From Symmetrospora coprosmae (taxonomy: Eukaryota > Basidiomycota > Cystobasidiomycetes > Symmetrosporaceae): DNA of 64,000 nucleotides. Positions 9,842 to 23,009 of this stretch are shown here, piece by piece (the stretch's first letter is position 1; every line of letters starts with the position of its first letter). The position numbers and the translations under genes were made by a program. Under the pieces are notes generated by a model. The model saw only the letters and a program-made list of their open reading frames with translations, was not told the origin of the DNA and ran no database searches. The stretch lies in the NCBI GenBank assembly GCA_008802785.1, contig VUYT01000002.1:806001-870000 (forward strand), written 5' to 3'.

Positions 9842-11752
9842 TCATTCAGGGCCACAGACGTCCAGGTTCTGCATCAAGGGGATTAGGCCGGCATCAGCTA
9901 GAGCATTCCGAGAACCGATGATGCATGCGCGGAAATAGCACAACGCACGCGCAGCAGACCCAGTCGGTGCTCGTAGGGCGAGATGTTGAGGAGCCAGCCG
10001 TTCAGCATCTGGTGGAGGTAATCGAGGTTTTCTGCCGGTATTGCCAAGCAGCCTCAGTATGCATTCCAGTTGCTGCTGGCCTATCGAACGGTAAAGTCGA
10101 AGCAGGAATTGGAACTTACGCTGGCAGTGGCAGCATTGACTCTTGGCAGCTCGTGTGGCAGCTTTGTATGACATGCCGCGGTACCAGCCCTGCCCCACGA
10201 AAAGAGGGTAGTCCGGTCAGCACTTCTATCCTTTCGAGAGAGAGGAAGGTCTGACGGCGCTCACGTTGTAGGACGCCAGGCTGACTATTACATTTCCACC
10301 AGCTGCTTCCAGATTGTTTGCAAAGAGAGCCGCGGCCGTGTCGATGCTGTTCGGACGCAGACTGCATTAGCACGGGTTGAACAACAGGACAGAGACGCGC
10401 GAGCAGGAGACGCACTTGAAGCGAGGATCGCGACACGCTTTGCCTCCCCGCCCTTTGCAGTTTTCCGTGATCTGGCAACGAGCAGGCAGAATAGCTTGAG
10501 CGCAGGCTCGTGATCGCTAGGAGTGCAGGAGCGAAGGCACATAGAGACCCACGAGCTGCATCAGGCCATGCGCACCCCCATTATCGCCCATTGCGTCCGG
10601 ATTGCAGCTCGATTCCTGCATGGCTAGGCTCGCAAGCAGGATGGGCGGGAGATTGTGCCGCTTGGCAGCGGCGTTAAAGAGCGGGAGATACCGCTTGCAC
10701 GCGTGGAAGGGGGAGCGCGGGTCTTTGAGGGCGTCGGTGAGTGAGACGGTCTTTAGCTGCGAGAGGCGGAGGGAGGGAGGGCTCTGTCCGACCAGGATGA
10801 GTCAGCAGACGTCGCCATGACCCGGTGGGACGCACGGGAGAGACAAAGACTGCGGGAGGACAGGCAGAATGCGACCCACCCATTTAGACGTGCGCTTAAC
10901 CTTGGAGATGCCGTTGTTCAGCCAGGCCTGGCTGCCATTCGGCCCAGACCGCTTGGTTGTCTTTGCCGTTGCCCCGCTCGGCCCGGCCTTCTGGTCGACA
11001 TAGCCGAGTAGGCCAGTCTTGCGCGGTGACGAGGCCACCTTCTTGCTCTTCTTTGGGCTTGTGCGACCCTGCTGGAACTGCTGCCTCTGTCCTTGTCCCC
11101 GAGCAGCAGCGCCCTTCCTGCTGCTGCTGCCGCGGTAGGCGCGCTTGTGCCGGTAGTATCCGCCCTCATCGTCCTCTGCACTCGTGTCCACATCGTGCTC
11201 GTGCACGCCAGCAGGGCTCGAGCTCCAGAGCGGGTCGTGCCCGAGGTCCTCCCCTTCCGGCTCCGGCTCCGGCTGCGTCCCTGGCTCGTATCCAGCGAGC
11301 TCGTCCTCCTCGTCTGCGCGGCCGTCCTGTGCGGACCAGTGCTCGCCGTCCGAGAAGCCGTGTGGGCCAGGCTGCACCACTTTCACTGCTCGGTAGCGCG
11401 ACGACAATTCCTCCTCCTCGTCGTCCTCTATCGGGTCGTCATCAAAACGGGCGCCGTACCAGTCCTCCTCGCGTGCTACGCGTTGGCGCTCCTCGAGCTC
11501 GTCCTGCGCGTCGAGGGTGCGCTCAAAGATGGAAGGGTCGTATATCGAGTCTCTGACAGTCTGCTGGCGGCGCAGATGGTGGTGGTGGGGTGGGAGGAGA
11601 GTGATGCCTCCTGCGCTGCCTAATTTTGGATTTGAGCGTCGCCCTGGCTGACCGTGGCGGGCGAGCGTGCCAGCGAGGGAGGGAGTTGGGGTCTCCGTCA
11701 GGCAGAGAAGGAGCGTGTATGTGTAGCAGAGCTGCAGCAGGGCGGCCTTCAT
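9842..11752 (-). CDS. Secreted SLT-domain (lysozyme-like) protein with long disordered N-terminus
   Basis: Start MKAALLQLCYTYTLLLCL gives a hydrophobic signal peptide. About 290 residues of low complexity follow: a His/Arg stretch, an acidic block, PEPEPEGED, then a basic Lys/Ser/Gly-rich part (SPKKSKKVASSPRK). The C-terminal third is a lytic-transglycosylase/goose-lysozyme-like fold: HACKRYLPLFNAAAKR, the catalytic-Glu helix LASLAMQESSCNPDAMG, GAHGLMQL, ITENCKGRGGKACRDPRFN, IDTAAALFANNLEAAGG, SLASYNGWYRGMSYK and NLDYLHQMLNGWLLNISP. The tail NLDVCGPE ends at 9842. Six introns keep every join in phase. Paired cysteines fit secretion. In bacteria this fold cleaves peptidoglycan; in fungi its role is unclear (antibacterial or wall-related are guesses). 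Confidence 0.85.
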
Positions 11753-12083
11753 GCTGGATTTGAGGCTGAACTGCCGAGATTGATGAAGCTCGATGCAAGA
11801 GCGGGAAGAAAGGCCAGGGAGCGGGAGCGGGACAGGGTACTGAAGGCAAGGGAAGAGAGAAAGGGGATAGATGGGCCTGATATGGCTGAGTGTGTGTTGC
11901 TCAGTTTGAGCGTAGTCCCGTCTGCTAGGCAGTCCCGGTCCAGACGCGCAGGTCAGGAATGGCGGTTGTGATTGAGGAGCGAGCGAGAGAACGACGACGA
12001 CGACGACGATACTGCTGAGTGCAGTGCTTGTGCGTGCGTTGACCTGCAACAGCACCTGCACCTGCAACTGCAACTGCGCCTGA

Positions 12084-12099
12084 GATGCGATGCGATGCG
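12084..12099. repeat. GATGC pentanucleotide repeat
   Basis: Three tandem GATGC units about 330 bp upstream of the SLT-gene start. Confidence 0.75.
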
Positions 12100-12417
12100 T
12101 TGGAAACTGATGGACTGATGAATTGGGCAGAGAAAGAGCCTCGCCTCGCCTCGGCCTCGGCCTTGGGACGCGTATGGCGACGTGAACAGAGGCATGCAGG
12201 CAAATCTCATCTAGCTCCAATGCAAAGGGGAGTACCGTACTGGACGGGACTGCAGATTTGAAGCATACGCGCTGTTCTACTCGCTTGCCTTCCTGACCGC
12301 GCTTCAGCTGCCTGGGCCTGCTTGACCCGTCTGAGACAGCAAGATGGGGCAAAGTCGCGATGCAGCTGGGGAGGCTTCACGGAGGTGTGAGAAGAGAGCA
12401 TCGATTGACCCATTTAT

Positions 12418-12448
12418 CCATCGCATCACATCACATCGCATCGCATCG
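12418..12448. repeat. CATCR pentanucleotide repeat
   Basis: About six degenerate CATCG/CATCA units in tandem, in the SLT-gene upstream region. Confidence 0.8.
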
Positions 12449-12681
12449 GAGACATCATCGTCGGCTATCGGGAAGGAGGAGGATGTGTCAAAGTCTAGTC
12501 GGAAAACGGGGACCGGGAGGGGAGAGGGGAAGGGAATGGACGTGGACGTGGAGAAAACAAAGTACAACGGAGCAGGGAGGGAGAGCGAGCGGGCGAGCGA
12601 GAAACAGGCACTGACAGCGGGTGGAAGGTAAGGAACGACCGACATGGACGTCCCGCCGGTCGTTGGCAGTCCCGTTCCCGT

Positions 12682-15246
<2,565 letters not shown>

Positions 15247-15448
15247 TCAAGGACATGTCTCGACTCCTCCTCCTCGCCGTACCTTGTCTGCGTGTGTGTG
15301 TGTTTAACAGAGTTTTATGCGGCGGTCGTCAAAGGGGGGGGTTGACTGGACGTGGACGGTCTTGCGCTGGTCTCAACAAAGAGGTCTGCAGGTGTCCCAA
15401 TGGAGCCAGAGCAAGGTCAGCGCCATGCCGTGTCATGCATGTGATGCG

Positions 15449-15467
15449 CACACACACACACACACAC
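15449..15467. repeat. CA dinucleotide microsatellite
   Basis: Nine to ten CA units in the PAB1 upstream region. Confidence 0.9.
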
Positions 15468-15605
15468 GCACACCTGGCTACTCCTGATGTCTGTCGCTGT
15501 TCCTGCGTCCCTCTCTCTCTGTCGCTGGCGGTGAAATTTGACTTGGGCGGAGGGTGAGGGTGGGCCTTGTGACTGTTGGAGCACAGGGATCTAGACGGCG
15601 ACGGT

Positions 15606-15627
15606 GATGATGATGATGATGATGATG
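15606..15627. repeat. GAT trinucleotide microsatellite
   Basis: Seven GAT units in tandem in the PAB1 upstream region. Confidence 0.9.
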
Positions 15628-15665
15628 GACGATGGGATGTATATGTAATATGTCTGTATATCTGG

Positions 15666-15713
15666 GCTTTTCTCTGCTGCTTTTCTCTTTTTCTCCTCTT
15701 TTTTTTTGGTGGT
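15666..15713 (-). promoter_or_regulatory. A-rich purine tract, candidate PAB1 leader element
   Basis: Read on the PAB1 strand this is almost pure purine with a run of nine A (complement of T15699-15707), about 430-475 nt before the PAB1 start codon. A-rich 5' leaders that bind PABP and repress its own translation are known in animal PABP mRNAs. Whether the transcript starts upstream of this point is not visible. Confidence 0.4.
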
Positions 15714-16191
15714 CTCGACGAGGGTAGGGACGACTGGTCGGAGGGGAGGAGAGGGAGGGAGGAGGGGGCAGGGCAGAGCAGGGCAGGGCAGAGGGGAGTT
15801 GGCAGCACGATGACCCGCAGGGAACAGGGACGAACGAGCAAAGAGGAACGATGCGATCCGCAGTGCTCGTGCATACACCGCGCACTGCCGAGTCCTGCTC
15901 CCCTTCTGCTTCATTGTCCCGCTTTGTCGAGTGACGCTCTTTACGCGCATGCGCAGGCAGTCCTCCCGGACGTGAACGACGCACATGCGACGAGCAACAG
16001 CGATGGATGCGCACAAGATGAACGACATGCCATACGAAGAGAGACATAAACCTGCTCGACAGGCGGGGCACGCTTCACGGTTCTCGCTCGTCCAGGCCGT
16101 GTAGGACCCTCGCTGGCGTCCTGTTCCTGTCGTGCTTGCTGCGCCTCTCGTCAGTCTTCCCGCGCTGGGAGCACACGCACGCCCTGGCCGC

Positions 16192-16213
16192 CATCACATC
16201 ACATCACATCACA
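16192..16213. repeat. CATCA pentanucleotide repeat
   Basis: Four CATCA units in tandem within the PAB1/AP-3 sigma divergent region. Confidence 0.85.
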
Positions 16214-16769
16214 GTCCAGTTTCCTCGCTCCCACGAGACGCGCTCAAGCAAGAGCCGCTCGAGCCTCATGTGCATCCTGCCCTGCCTGCTGCGACAGATG
16301 GGGATGGGATGGATGGATGAAGTGCACGTGCGCCGCATCTCTGGCCAGCCTCGATGGAGCAGCCGGCACTCGGACAAGATGAAGAGAGCAGCCAATGCAG
16401 TGCAATGCAACGCAATGCAGTTCAGTGCAGCTAGTCTGCATCCATCCTATCTATTCCAGCCAGCGAGCCATATGTGGAGAAGCTGGGTCCCGGGCGTGCC
16501 TTGAAGCGAACAGCCAGCCGCCTTCTGTGTTAGATAGGAGGATAGGACCCGACTGCCTTCGAGCTCGCACATTCGTACGCAGAGACGCGCAGAGTAGGGC
16601 TAGCACGCTGTCTTCTTCCCTGCTGCGTTCAGGGTCGTGTAGGGTAGGCTCATTGCTTGCTGTGATGTTAAGAAGCAGCGCGGGCATCCAGGCAATGACG
16701 TGCCCCGTCGACGTTCCTCTCCCTCTCTGCCCGACTGCCACACCCAAGACAAGAGAAAAGAAACCCACC

Positions 16770-17950
16770 ATGATCCACTCCGTCATGATCTGTGCGTCTT
16801 GCGTGCTCTGCTCCAATGCCGAGCTGACCCTCCTCGTCCTTGTCCGCGTCCGTCCGTCTGCACGCGCGCATCGCAGTCAACGCAGCGGGCAAGCCGCGCC
16901 TCACAAAGTTCTACACCCCGCACCCGCCCAGCGACCGCCTCGCGCAGGTCCAGCGCATCTACGAGCTCCTCTCGAGCCGGCCCGACTCTCTATGCAACTT
17001 TGTAGAGCTGCCGAGGGCCGAGTTTGACGGCTTTGGGCAGAGTCAGAGTCGCTCCCGGAGGAGGGGAGCGCGCACTGTGGACCGGACAGCAGGCAGCAAG
17101 GGCAAAGGCAAGGGCAAGGCAAAGGCAAAGGCAAAGGCAGAGGCGCAGTACGAAGAGTACGACGAGTACGAGGAGGAGCGGCGGCAAGGAGGGCAGGCGC
17201 ATGCGCAGGCGGCGAGCCGGGCCGGGTACAGCGATATCGGCGGTTCGGGCGAGGCGAGCGCAGGCGGGTCGAGCGGGACGGATGACGATGACGATGACGG
17301 CGACTACGTCGACATGGATACACTGGACGGATCAGGCGATGGCGACGGAGCACACGATGGAGGACGAGGAGGAGGAGGGGAGGTCCTCCGCGTCATCTAC
17401 CGGCACTACGCGACACTCTACTTTGTCTTTTGCGTCGACGAGGCAGAGAGCGAGCTCGGCATCCTCGACCTCATCCAGGTGCGTGCGCTCCGGACTGGTG
17501 CCTCGCTGCGCTGCGCTGCCGGCCCGCATGCACGCATTCCATGCATACACAGGGTGCCTGGCTAAGCTCTGTGCCTCGGGCTACGCCCATCCCGTCACGC
17601 AGGTCTTTGTCGAAAGCCTCGACCGCTGCTTCGAGAACGTGTGCGAGCTCGACCTCATCTTCAACTACGACAGCGTGCAGACGCTGCTCAACTGCCTCAT
17701 TGTCGGGGGCTACGTGCAGGACACGGCCATCGACAGCATTGCGTCCTTGTTTCGACAGCAGATGGCCGCGCGGAAAGCGTCGGTGCAGAGCGAAAGCCTC
17801 ACTGCGGGACTCCCAGAGATCAACCTCGCATCCCTCAGCGGCGCTACTGCAGGCATGGGCATGGGCGGCGCCGCGGGCGTGATGGGCGGCGTGGGGAGCT
17901 GGACGGACCGGTTGACGAGGGGATTGGGCAGGGGGAGATTGGGCCGCTGA
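16770..17950 (+). CDS. APS3: AP-3 adaptor complex sigma subunit
   Basis: Small subunit of the AP-3 coat that sorts cargo from the Golgi to the vacuole. Exon 1 is only MIHSVMIF, spliced (donor GTGCGT near 16792) to NAAGKPRLTKFY. The longin-fold core continues CNFVELPRAEF, then an insert of about 130 residues (17040-17385: Lys/Ala repeats, Glu/Tyr blocks, a poly-Asp run). After the insert comes the diagnostic IYRHYATLYFVFCVDEAES, ELGILDLIQ and, after an intron (about 17479-17603), VFVESLDRCFENVCELDL and FNYDSVQTLLNCLI. A Gly/Met-rich tail ends GRGRLGR. Family members are usually 160-190 residues; this is near 340. It is convergent with ATG5. Confidence 0.93.
17095..17150 (+). repeat. GGCAAA hexanucleotide repeat in AP-3 sigma insert
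   Basis: Imperfect tandem GGCAAG/GGCAAA units encode alternating Gly/Ala-Lys residues at the start of the species-specific insert. Confidence 0.8.
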
Positions 17951-18201
17951 TGGTGGCTACGCGTGAAGGCCGTTCACGTCAGTACTATAGGTCTCGAATG
18001 AGAAAGGGATGGGCATAGTGTCCGTCGGGATGTAGCAAAGTGGCGTGACCGCTGGCCTCCTTGTGACACAGCAAGCTGTGGACGAACCAGCGAGGTTACG
18101 CAACAACACACTGATCACGTCTCCTTCGCTGAAGATCCGATACTAAATATTCGTTTGTGTCGACAATTCGCTGCCAGTAGATCCGGATTGAGTGGACCCG
18201 C

Positions 18202-19616
18202 TCACACCCGCAGGATGATGGGCAGCCAGCCATCCGGATAGCTGAGCACGCTGCTCAGCCACCCAATCTCCGCATCCAGCGGCACCTCTATCCCCTGCAC
18301 GACTACGCGCACCCTTTCCTGCTGCGGTGAAGTGGCGGCATCTTGCTGATGTGCCGGAGGGAACAGCAGCGGTAGGAGCGTCGACAGGGCCCCGCCGAGC
18401 GTCTGTGCCTGGGCTGAGCCATCCTGCCGCACAGCCGGCACGACACCCTGCATGACAGGTCTGCCCTGTGGCAGGTAGACGCGCATCGGTACGCTGCGCA
18501 CGGCAGTGACGTCTGGCACCCTGCTCGCATCGAATGTGCTCATTGTGCTCGCTCCCTGCCCTGGTCCTAGTCCTGGTCTCGGTCCCGGTCCTACTGCGCT
18601 CCGCAGGGCAGCTGGAGCGGACCGCGCAGGCCCAGGAACGAGCTTTGTCCCCGCGACCGCCCAGAACGCGACGGCGTCGTGCGCGAGGAGCGCGTCCCAC
18701 AGCCCGTCCTGGTCGCGCCGGCTCAGACTCGTCACGCGGCGCGTCGAGCCGAACCGCACAAAGTCGGCCTCTTTCAAGCTGTTCATGAAGCTCGCTTTGC
18801 ACGTCTCGGGGCTCGCGCAGTGCGGCAGACGGTCGGGCGGTGCGTTTGCGAGATGCAGCGTGAGGTCGAGCGTCGGCGTCGCTGTTTGGCGGAGGGGCGA
18901 GGCTGTGGAGGCCGTGCCCAAGCTGGACACACCGTCGGAGGTGAATGAGCGCTGGCGGTCGCTGTGTAATGCTGCAGCTGGCTGCCCAGATCCTTCGGGC
19001 AACGGCGACGGCGATGGACTGCGAGATGCATTGCCTTGCTGCGCGTAGTCGTAGATCAGCCCGATGGGCCAGTGCCTGTTGATCAAATCAACAACGTCAA
19101 GGCGTGTGCTTGTGCCTCATGCTCCGTGAGAGGAGGTATTTCAGTACGTAGCGCTGCGCACACGCACCACTTTAGGGCGTCCCCGCTGCCCGTGATTCCG
19201 AACCAGAGGTCATCGTCCTTGATCAGCGCCGCCTCGCCCTCGTCAATGACGAGGTTGAGGAGCTCCCTGCGTATCTGTGGCAGCAGGAGGGACAGATAGG
19301 ATATCCTGGGCGCCTGTATCTGCGGGCGAGGATGAGGCCCAGCCAGGAAGGTCAGCGGCATCCCGCAAGAGCTGGAGTCGCAAGGGCAGGTACAGCAGAG
19401 CCGCACGTAGAGACAGTCGATTATCCTGTCTGCTCCAGCGGGGAGGTCGTCGCTGCTCAGGCGAATGCACAGCGGGACTGAGGCATTCCAGGTGAGCGTC
19501 CGGAACAGCTGAGCCTGCAAGGCTACCGACGACGGAGGGGCCAAGGGACGATCAAGCGACGTGATGGCAGCATCAGAACCGTGCTGATGACGGCGTCCAG
19601 CAGAGGATCCTGCCAT
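18202..19616 (-). CDS. ATG5: Autophagy protein ATG5
   Basis: Part of the Atg12-Atg5-Atg16 conjugate that drives lipidation of Atg8 on the forming autophagosome. Exon 1 gives LFRTLTWNASVPLCIRL and APRISYLSLLLPQIR, ending DALKW. A single intron (about 19086-19170 on this strand) joins it in phase to HWPIGLIYDYAQQG. Later come SFMNSLKEADFVRFGS, whose Lys is the position expected for the bond to Atg12, then PMRVYLPQGRPVMQG and the tail GIEVPLDAEIGWLSSVLSYPDGW-type end. Ser/Pro-rich inserts separate the ubiquitin-like domains, as in many basidiomycetes. I chose the ATG at 19616 (MAGSSAGRR); a longer in-frame start exists upstream. It is convergent with AP-3 sigma. Confidence 0.92.
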
Positions 19617-19873
19617 CCGGTGGGCGTGCAGGAGAGGGGGGAACTCTCGGACCTCATGGCAGGTCCACCTTGCAGACAGCAGCGGGAGCCTCAACATGGA
19701 CTGACGCGACGAAGATCATCTCTTACAACATGCTTGCACGCACATACACATTCATGCACTCGCACAAGGTCGCCAGGAGCTGTGCGGTGGAGGAAAAGCA
19801 AGACTGCTCCGAGTCCTACGAGTGTCCACAGTCTGCACGTGATGTCGATGACGCTGACGCTGACCCCACTCCC

Positions 19874-20506
19874 TCAGAAGCCTGTGTCGTTGCGAAAGAC
19901 GTCGGCAGGCAAACTCTGTGTCCTGCCGAGACTGCTGCTGCTCCCGCTGCTGACCAGAGCAGCCTGTGCTGAGGAGAGTCCGGCGGGCGAGGGCCCTGGA
20001 GCCCTGTTCCGTGAAGGAAGGGCGCGACGTGGGCGACTGCCAGGCGTGGACCCAGCAGGCAATCGGAACGGCGACAGCGTAGGGCGAGGAACAGGGTCGT
20101 CCGTGTCCATCATCTCGTCCTCGTCGTCGTCATTGTCGCCCACGCCTGCGTACCACATCTCCTCCATCCCCGCGGGCTCTCCCTCGTCATCCTCGCTGCT
20201 AAGGACGCGCTTCGCTTTCCGCGAGCTGCCGGGCGTCCCTCCCGGTCCCGGAAAGCCCGGCTGTATCGCGCAGTGCTGTTCCTGCTGCACAGGCATTCGC
20301 TGCGCGCCGAACGCGGCCATTGGAGACGCCTTTGACGGGCTGCCCCATGCGCCTGCGCTGCCCGGCGATGGAGGGAGCGTTTCGCACATGGGCTGAAGAG
20401 GGCGCGTCGGCGACAGCTGATAGATGGCATGCTGGGCTGCCTGGATCATCTCGGAGGACGACGAGAAGATCTGAGATGTGGACGCTGTTGCGGAAGACGG
20501 CTGCAT
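19874..20506 (-). CDS. Hypothetical Ser/Pro-rich protein, 210 residues
   Basis: Single uninterrupted frame starting MQPSSATASTSQIFSSSSE. It is mostly low complexity: Ser/Ala at the start, a Pro/Gly middle, then a conserved-looking acidic patch SSEDDEGEPAGMEEMWYAG followed by DNDDDEDEMMDTDD. The tail is Ser/Leu-rich with RTQSLPADVF. No domain, signal peptide or membrane segment is seen. Short acidic motifs next to Ser-Pro sites suggest a phosphorylated nuclear or scaffold protein, but that is a guess. An upstream exon on the same strand is possible. It lies about 260 bp upstream of ATG5 in the same direction. Confidence 0.5.
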   Translation of the reverse strand: MQPSSATASTSQIFSSSSEMIQAAQHAIYQLSPTRPLQPMCETLPPSPGSAGAWGSPSKASPMAAFGAQRMPVQQEQHCAIQPGFPGPGGTPGSSRKAKRVLSSEDDEGEPAGMEEMWYAGVGDNDDDEDEMMDTDDPVPRPTLSPFRLPAGSTPGSRPRRALPSRNRAPGPSPAGLSSAQAALVSSGSSSSLGRTQSLPADVFRNDTGF

Positions 20507-21264
20507 GGCGCCGTGAGTGAGGAAAGGTTCCGAGCGAGTCGAGGTGCTGCGTCGAGAGCGCTGCGCGTGTCAGCTTGACTGGAGGAGGGACACTGGGCGG
20601 GGACGTGAGACAACCCACAGCGGGGTCCGGGAAGGGCTGACCATGCCATTTGCATATCCTCTCGAGACGGCTGGGTGCTCTTGTCCATCAGTCCTGCTCA
20701 TCTGCATCGCTCGCCGGCTGCTCGACTTCTACCCACCGAACCGCGCGTTCCGCCCTATCGAGCTCAGCTTTGCCGCGAGGTCAGGCGGCGTGCAGTGGGC
20801 AAGCTGGCCGCGCGCATCGTCTGGGTCGCGATACGACGGTGTGCGAGGTGGTGAAGGGTTGCGGTACTGCCGCTTTGAGGGTGTCGTCTGCATGCTTCTT
20901 CCTTGTGAAGGCTGCGTGCGACTCAGCCGAGCGAGACGGACGCGCTGGGCGGGTGGGCGCGAAGGCGAGAGGCAGTCAAGAAGGCGTTGACAGTAGGAGC
21001 GAAAGTGAGAGAGAACGAGTGTGTGTGAGCTGGTTGAGGGTATACCCACGAGTCAGACAAGCCTCTGTATCTGTTCGTGCTTGGAGTGCGAGGTGGTAGA
21101 AGGAGGCCGGACGGCAGTCTTTGACGCGTACAGTATCGGGGCGCGCTGACAAAGTTGCAGCAGACAAGGGTACAGTACAGACTCAAAGCTGTCATTACTG
21201 GGGGTTACTGAAGGAGAACAGCAGCATACCAGTGTCCTCGATGATGATAGCTACATGCCGTCTC
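20507..21264. other. Intergenic, 5' of the Ser/Pro-rich gene
   Basis: Upstream of the 19.9-20.5 kb gene and downstream of the methyltransferase-like gene. Several overlapping open frames occur but none shows protein-like sequence. I see no named element. Confidence 0.45.
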
Positions 21265-22504
21265 CTATCGCTTGCGGGCTCTAACGACCCAGAGCGGGTC
21301 GCCCTGACGCGACTTTGGCAGGACGGTCACAATCTCCACATCCCGGTACAGCTCTCCTGGCTTTGCCCCACCTCCTGCGCCGGGCTGCGTCCCTGCAAAG
21401 TGGAGGTAGTCGGCGACCTGGTCGCATCGCTCAGCCTCGCTGGCATGGAGCCACGCCTTGACAACCTGTGCTCAGCGGAGCGAGTCGAGGGGAGATCAGG
21501 GGTGTGCCTCAGCATATGGTCAGACGCCCAACTGCCTTGCTTGAAGGCCATGTCCTCCCTCCCTCATGTGTGGGAAGGAAAAAGGCGCAGAACCGCCCAC
21601 CTTGGACGGGAACATGCGGTTCGAGAAGGCCAGGTGAACGCCTCCGCCGCTCTTGAGCAGCTTGTGGACATCCGCTAGCAGCTCCCTCGGCTGTGCGAGG
21701 TAGTCGATCGACACGCTGCAGATCGCCGCGTCGTACTTCTGCGCATCCGCATCTGCTGCGTGTGCAGCCGCACTTTCTGCAGCACTGCCGGCAGATTTCG
21801 CCGCGGCGCCTTCGAGGAGCGCGCGACTCATCGCCGCAGGGTCCTGATTCAGGTCGAGGACGAGGTACCGCGCCAGTGCGCGATTCTTGGACAGCTCAGC
21901 CTTGTTCATGCCCACGCCCACGACGTGTGAGTTGCTTGGTGCCCAGTGTTCAGGCAAGTGCGAGATCCAGGACGAGGCAACGTCGAGCACGCGGGGCTTC
22001 GCGCTTGAATCGCCCTCCACTGGCGGCGGCAGTACCGAGCCATAGTACTCTGTGCGCGCGGCGTTTGGCGAGAGCCAAGCGAGTGCAGGCAGATGCAACA
22101 TCGATCACAAGGTCAGATGCACGCGTCAGCTTGAAGGGTCCGCCAGAGAGCGGCAGGACAGGTAGATTCGACTCGAAGATGAACGCACCGGCAAGGTGGT
22201 GTATGCACCGGTCGTCAATGTGCGTGACGAACCTGGGTGAGCTGTAGAACTCGCCGTCGTCGCTCTCGTCCATCCGCTCCATGTGCTGCGCCTTGTACGG
22301 CCAGGCGGTGGCGAACCCGCCCGTTCTCTGCCGGACATCGTACGTCTTGGGTGTGCTTTCGGACATGGAGGGAGCAAGAGAAGTGCGTGTGGGAGAGGCA
22401 GAGAGGTGTCGCAGGCCCAAGAAAGCAGACGCGGACACGGCGGACGCGACGAGGAGCGAGGATCGGCCAAAGTGCGGAATCGTGCCCAGAGCTCGGAGAT
22501 GCAT
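21265..22504 (-). CDS. SAM-dependent methyltransferase-like protein
   Basis: Three exons. The first (from 22504, MHLRALGTIPHFGR; an inner Met at about 22366 begins MSESTPKTYDV) has a Leu/Ser/Arg-rich start that could be a presequence. It then reads SPRFVTHIDDRCIHHLAGAF. The second gives ARTEYYGSVLPP, PRVLDVASSWISHLPE, VVGVGMNKAELSKN and ALARYLVLDLNQDP, in the order of Rossmann methyltransferase motifs I and II. Next come YDAAICSVSIDYLAQPRELL (motif IV region) and LLKSGGGVHLAFSNRMFPSK. The last exon, VVKAWLHASEAERC through LWVVRARKR, ends at 21265. The substrate is unknown; similar conserved fungal proteins are annotated only as methyltransferase-type. The internal Ala-rich insert is odd. Confidence 0.8.
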
Positions 22505-23009
22505 GCGCTGAAGAGATTCAGACCGCGAAAGGGATCTCAAGCTGGCGCGTCTTTTGAACGGAAGCTTGTCCCAGTGATCAGAGGTTTTCAGGAGGAGTGA
22601 GGATAATGGAAAGAGCCTGATGTCGGCTGAGTGGCAAACTATCATGCTCCGACGTCTCCTCTCACGAACGCGAACAGAGAGAAAGATGACAGGTTTCGCC
22701 AGATCTACACTATGGCACCCGTAAGCAAGGCGCAAATGGTGCTATAGCTAGATTGTCACTCTGGAGTGGCGCAAAGCTGGCAAGGCACGCGGGAGAAGCA
22801 GTCCAAATGGATTTCCAAGCACGATTAATTATTGTACGCAGATTAGGAGGTGGCTACACAACCTTTCAGAGCCCTAATTGAACACGACGAAGAAGGCGGA
22901 AGGACTGTGTTTGCAGGCTTGTCGCTGGCCCTGCCTCGGGTGCGGAGCACGGCGGGCAGTCTCTGCTTGAGGTGAGAGGCATGATTGCCAGATCTCCCAA
23001 ACGGCGCGC
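22505..23009. other. Intergenic, 5' of the methyltransferase-like gene
   Basis: About 500 bp between two genes on the same strand. No coding signal. An AT-rich patch near 22820-22845 may mark the transporter 3' end. Confidence 0.5.

Larger units (their letters stand above)
11753..12681. promoter_or_regulatory. Long upstream region of the SLT gene and 3' end of PAB1
   Basis: No coding signal that I trust. It holds pentanucleotide repeats at 12084-12099 and 12418-12448 and several GA- or CT-rich runs. The part near 12.5-12.65 kb is the PAB1 3' region. Confidence 0.55.

Noticed and set aside
15576-16049. Open frames on both strands in the PAB1 upstream region
   Set aside because: They arise from GAT, CA and poly-pyrimidine tracts; no protein-like sequence and no conserved motif.
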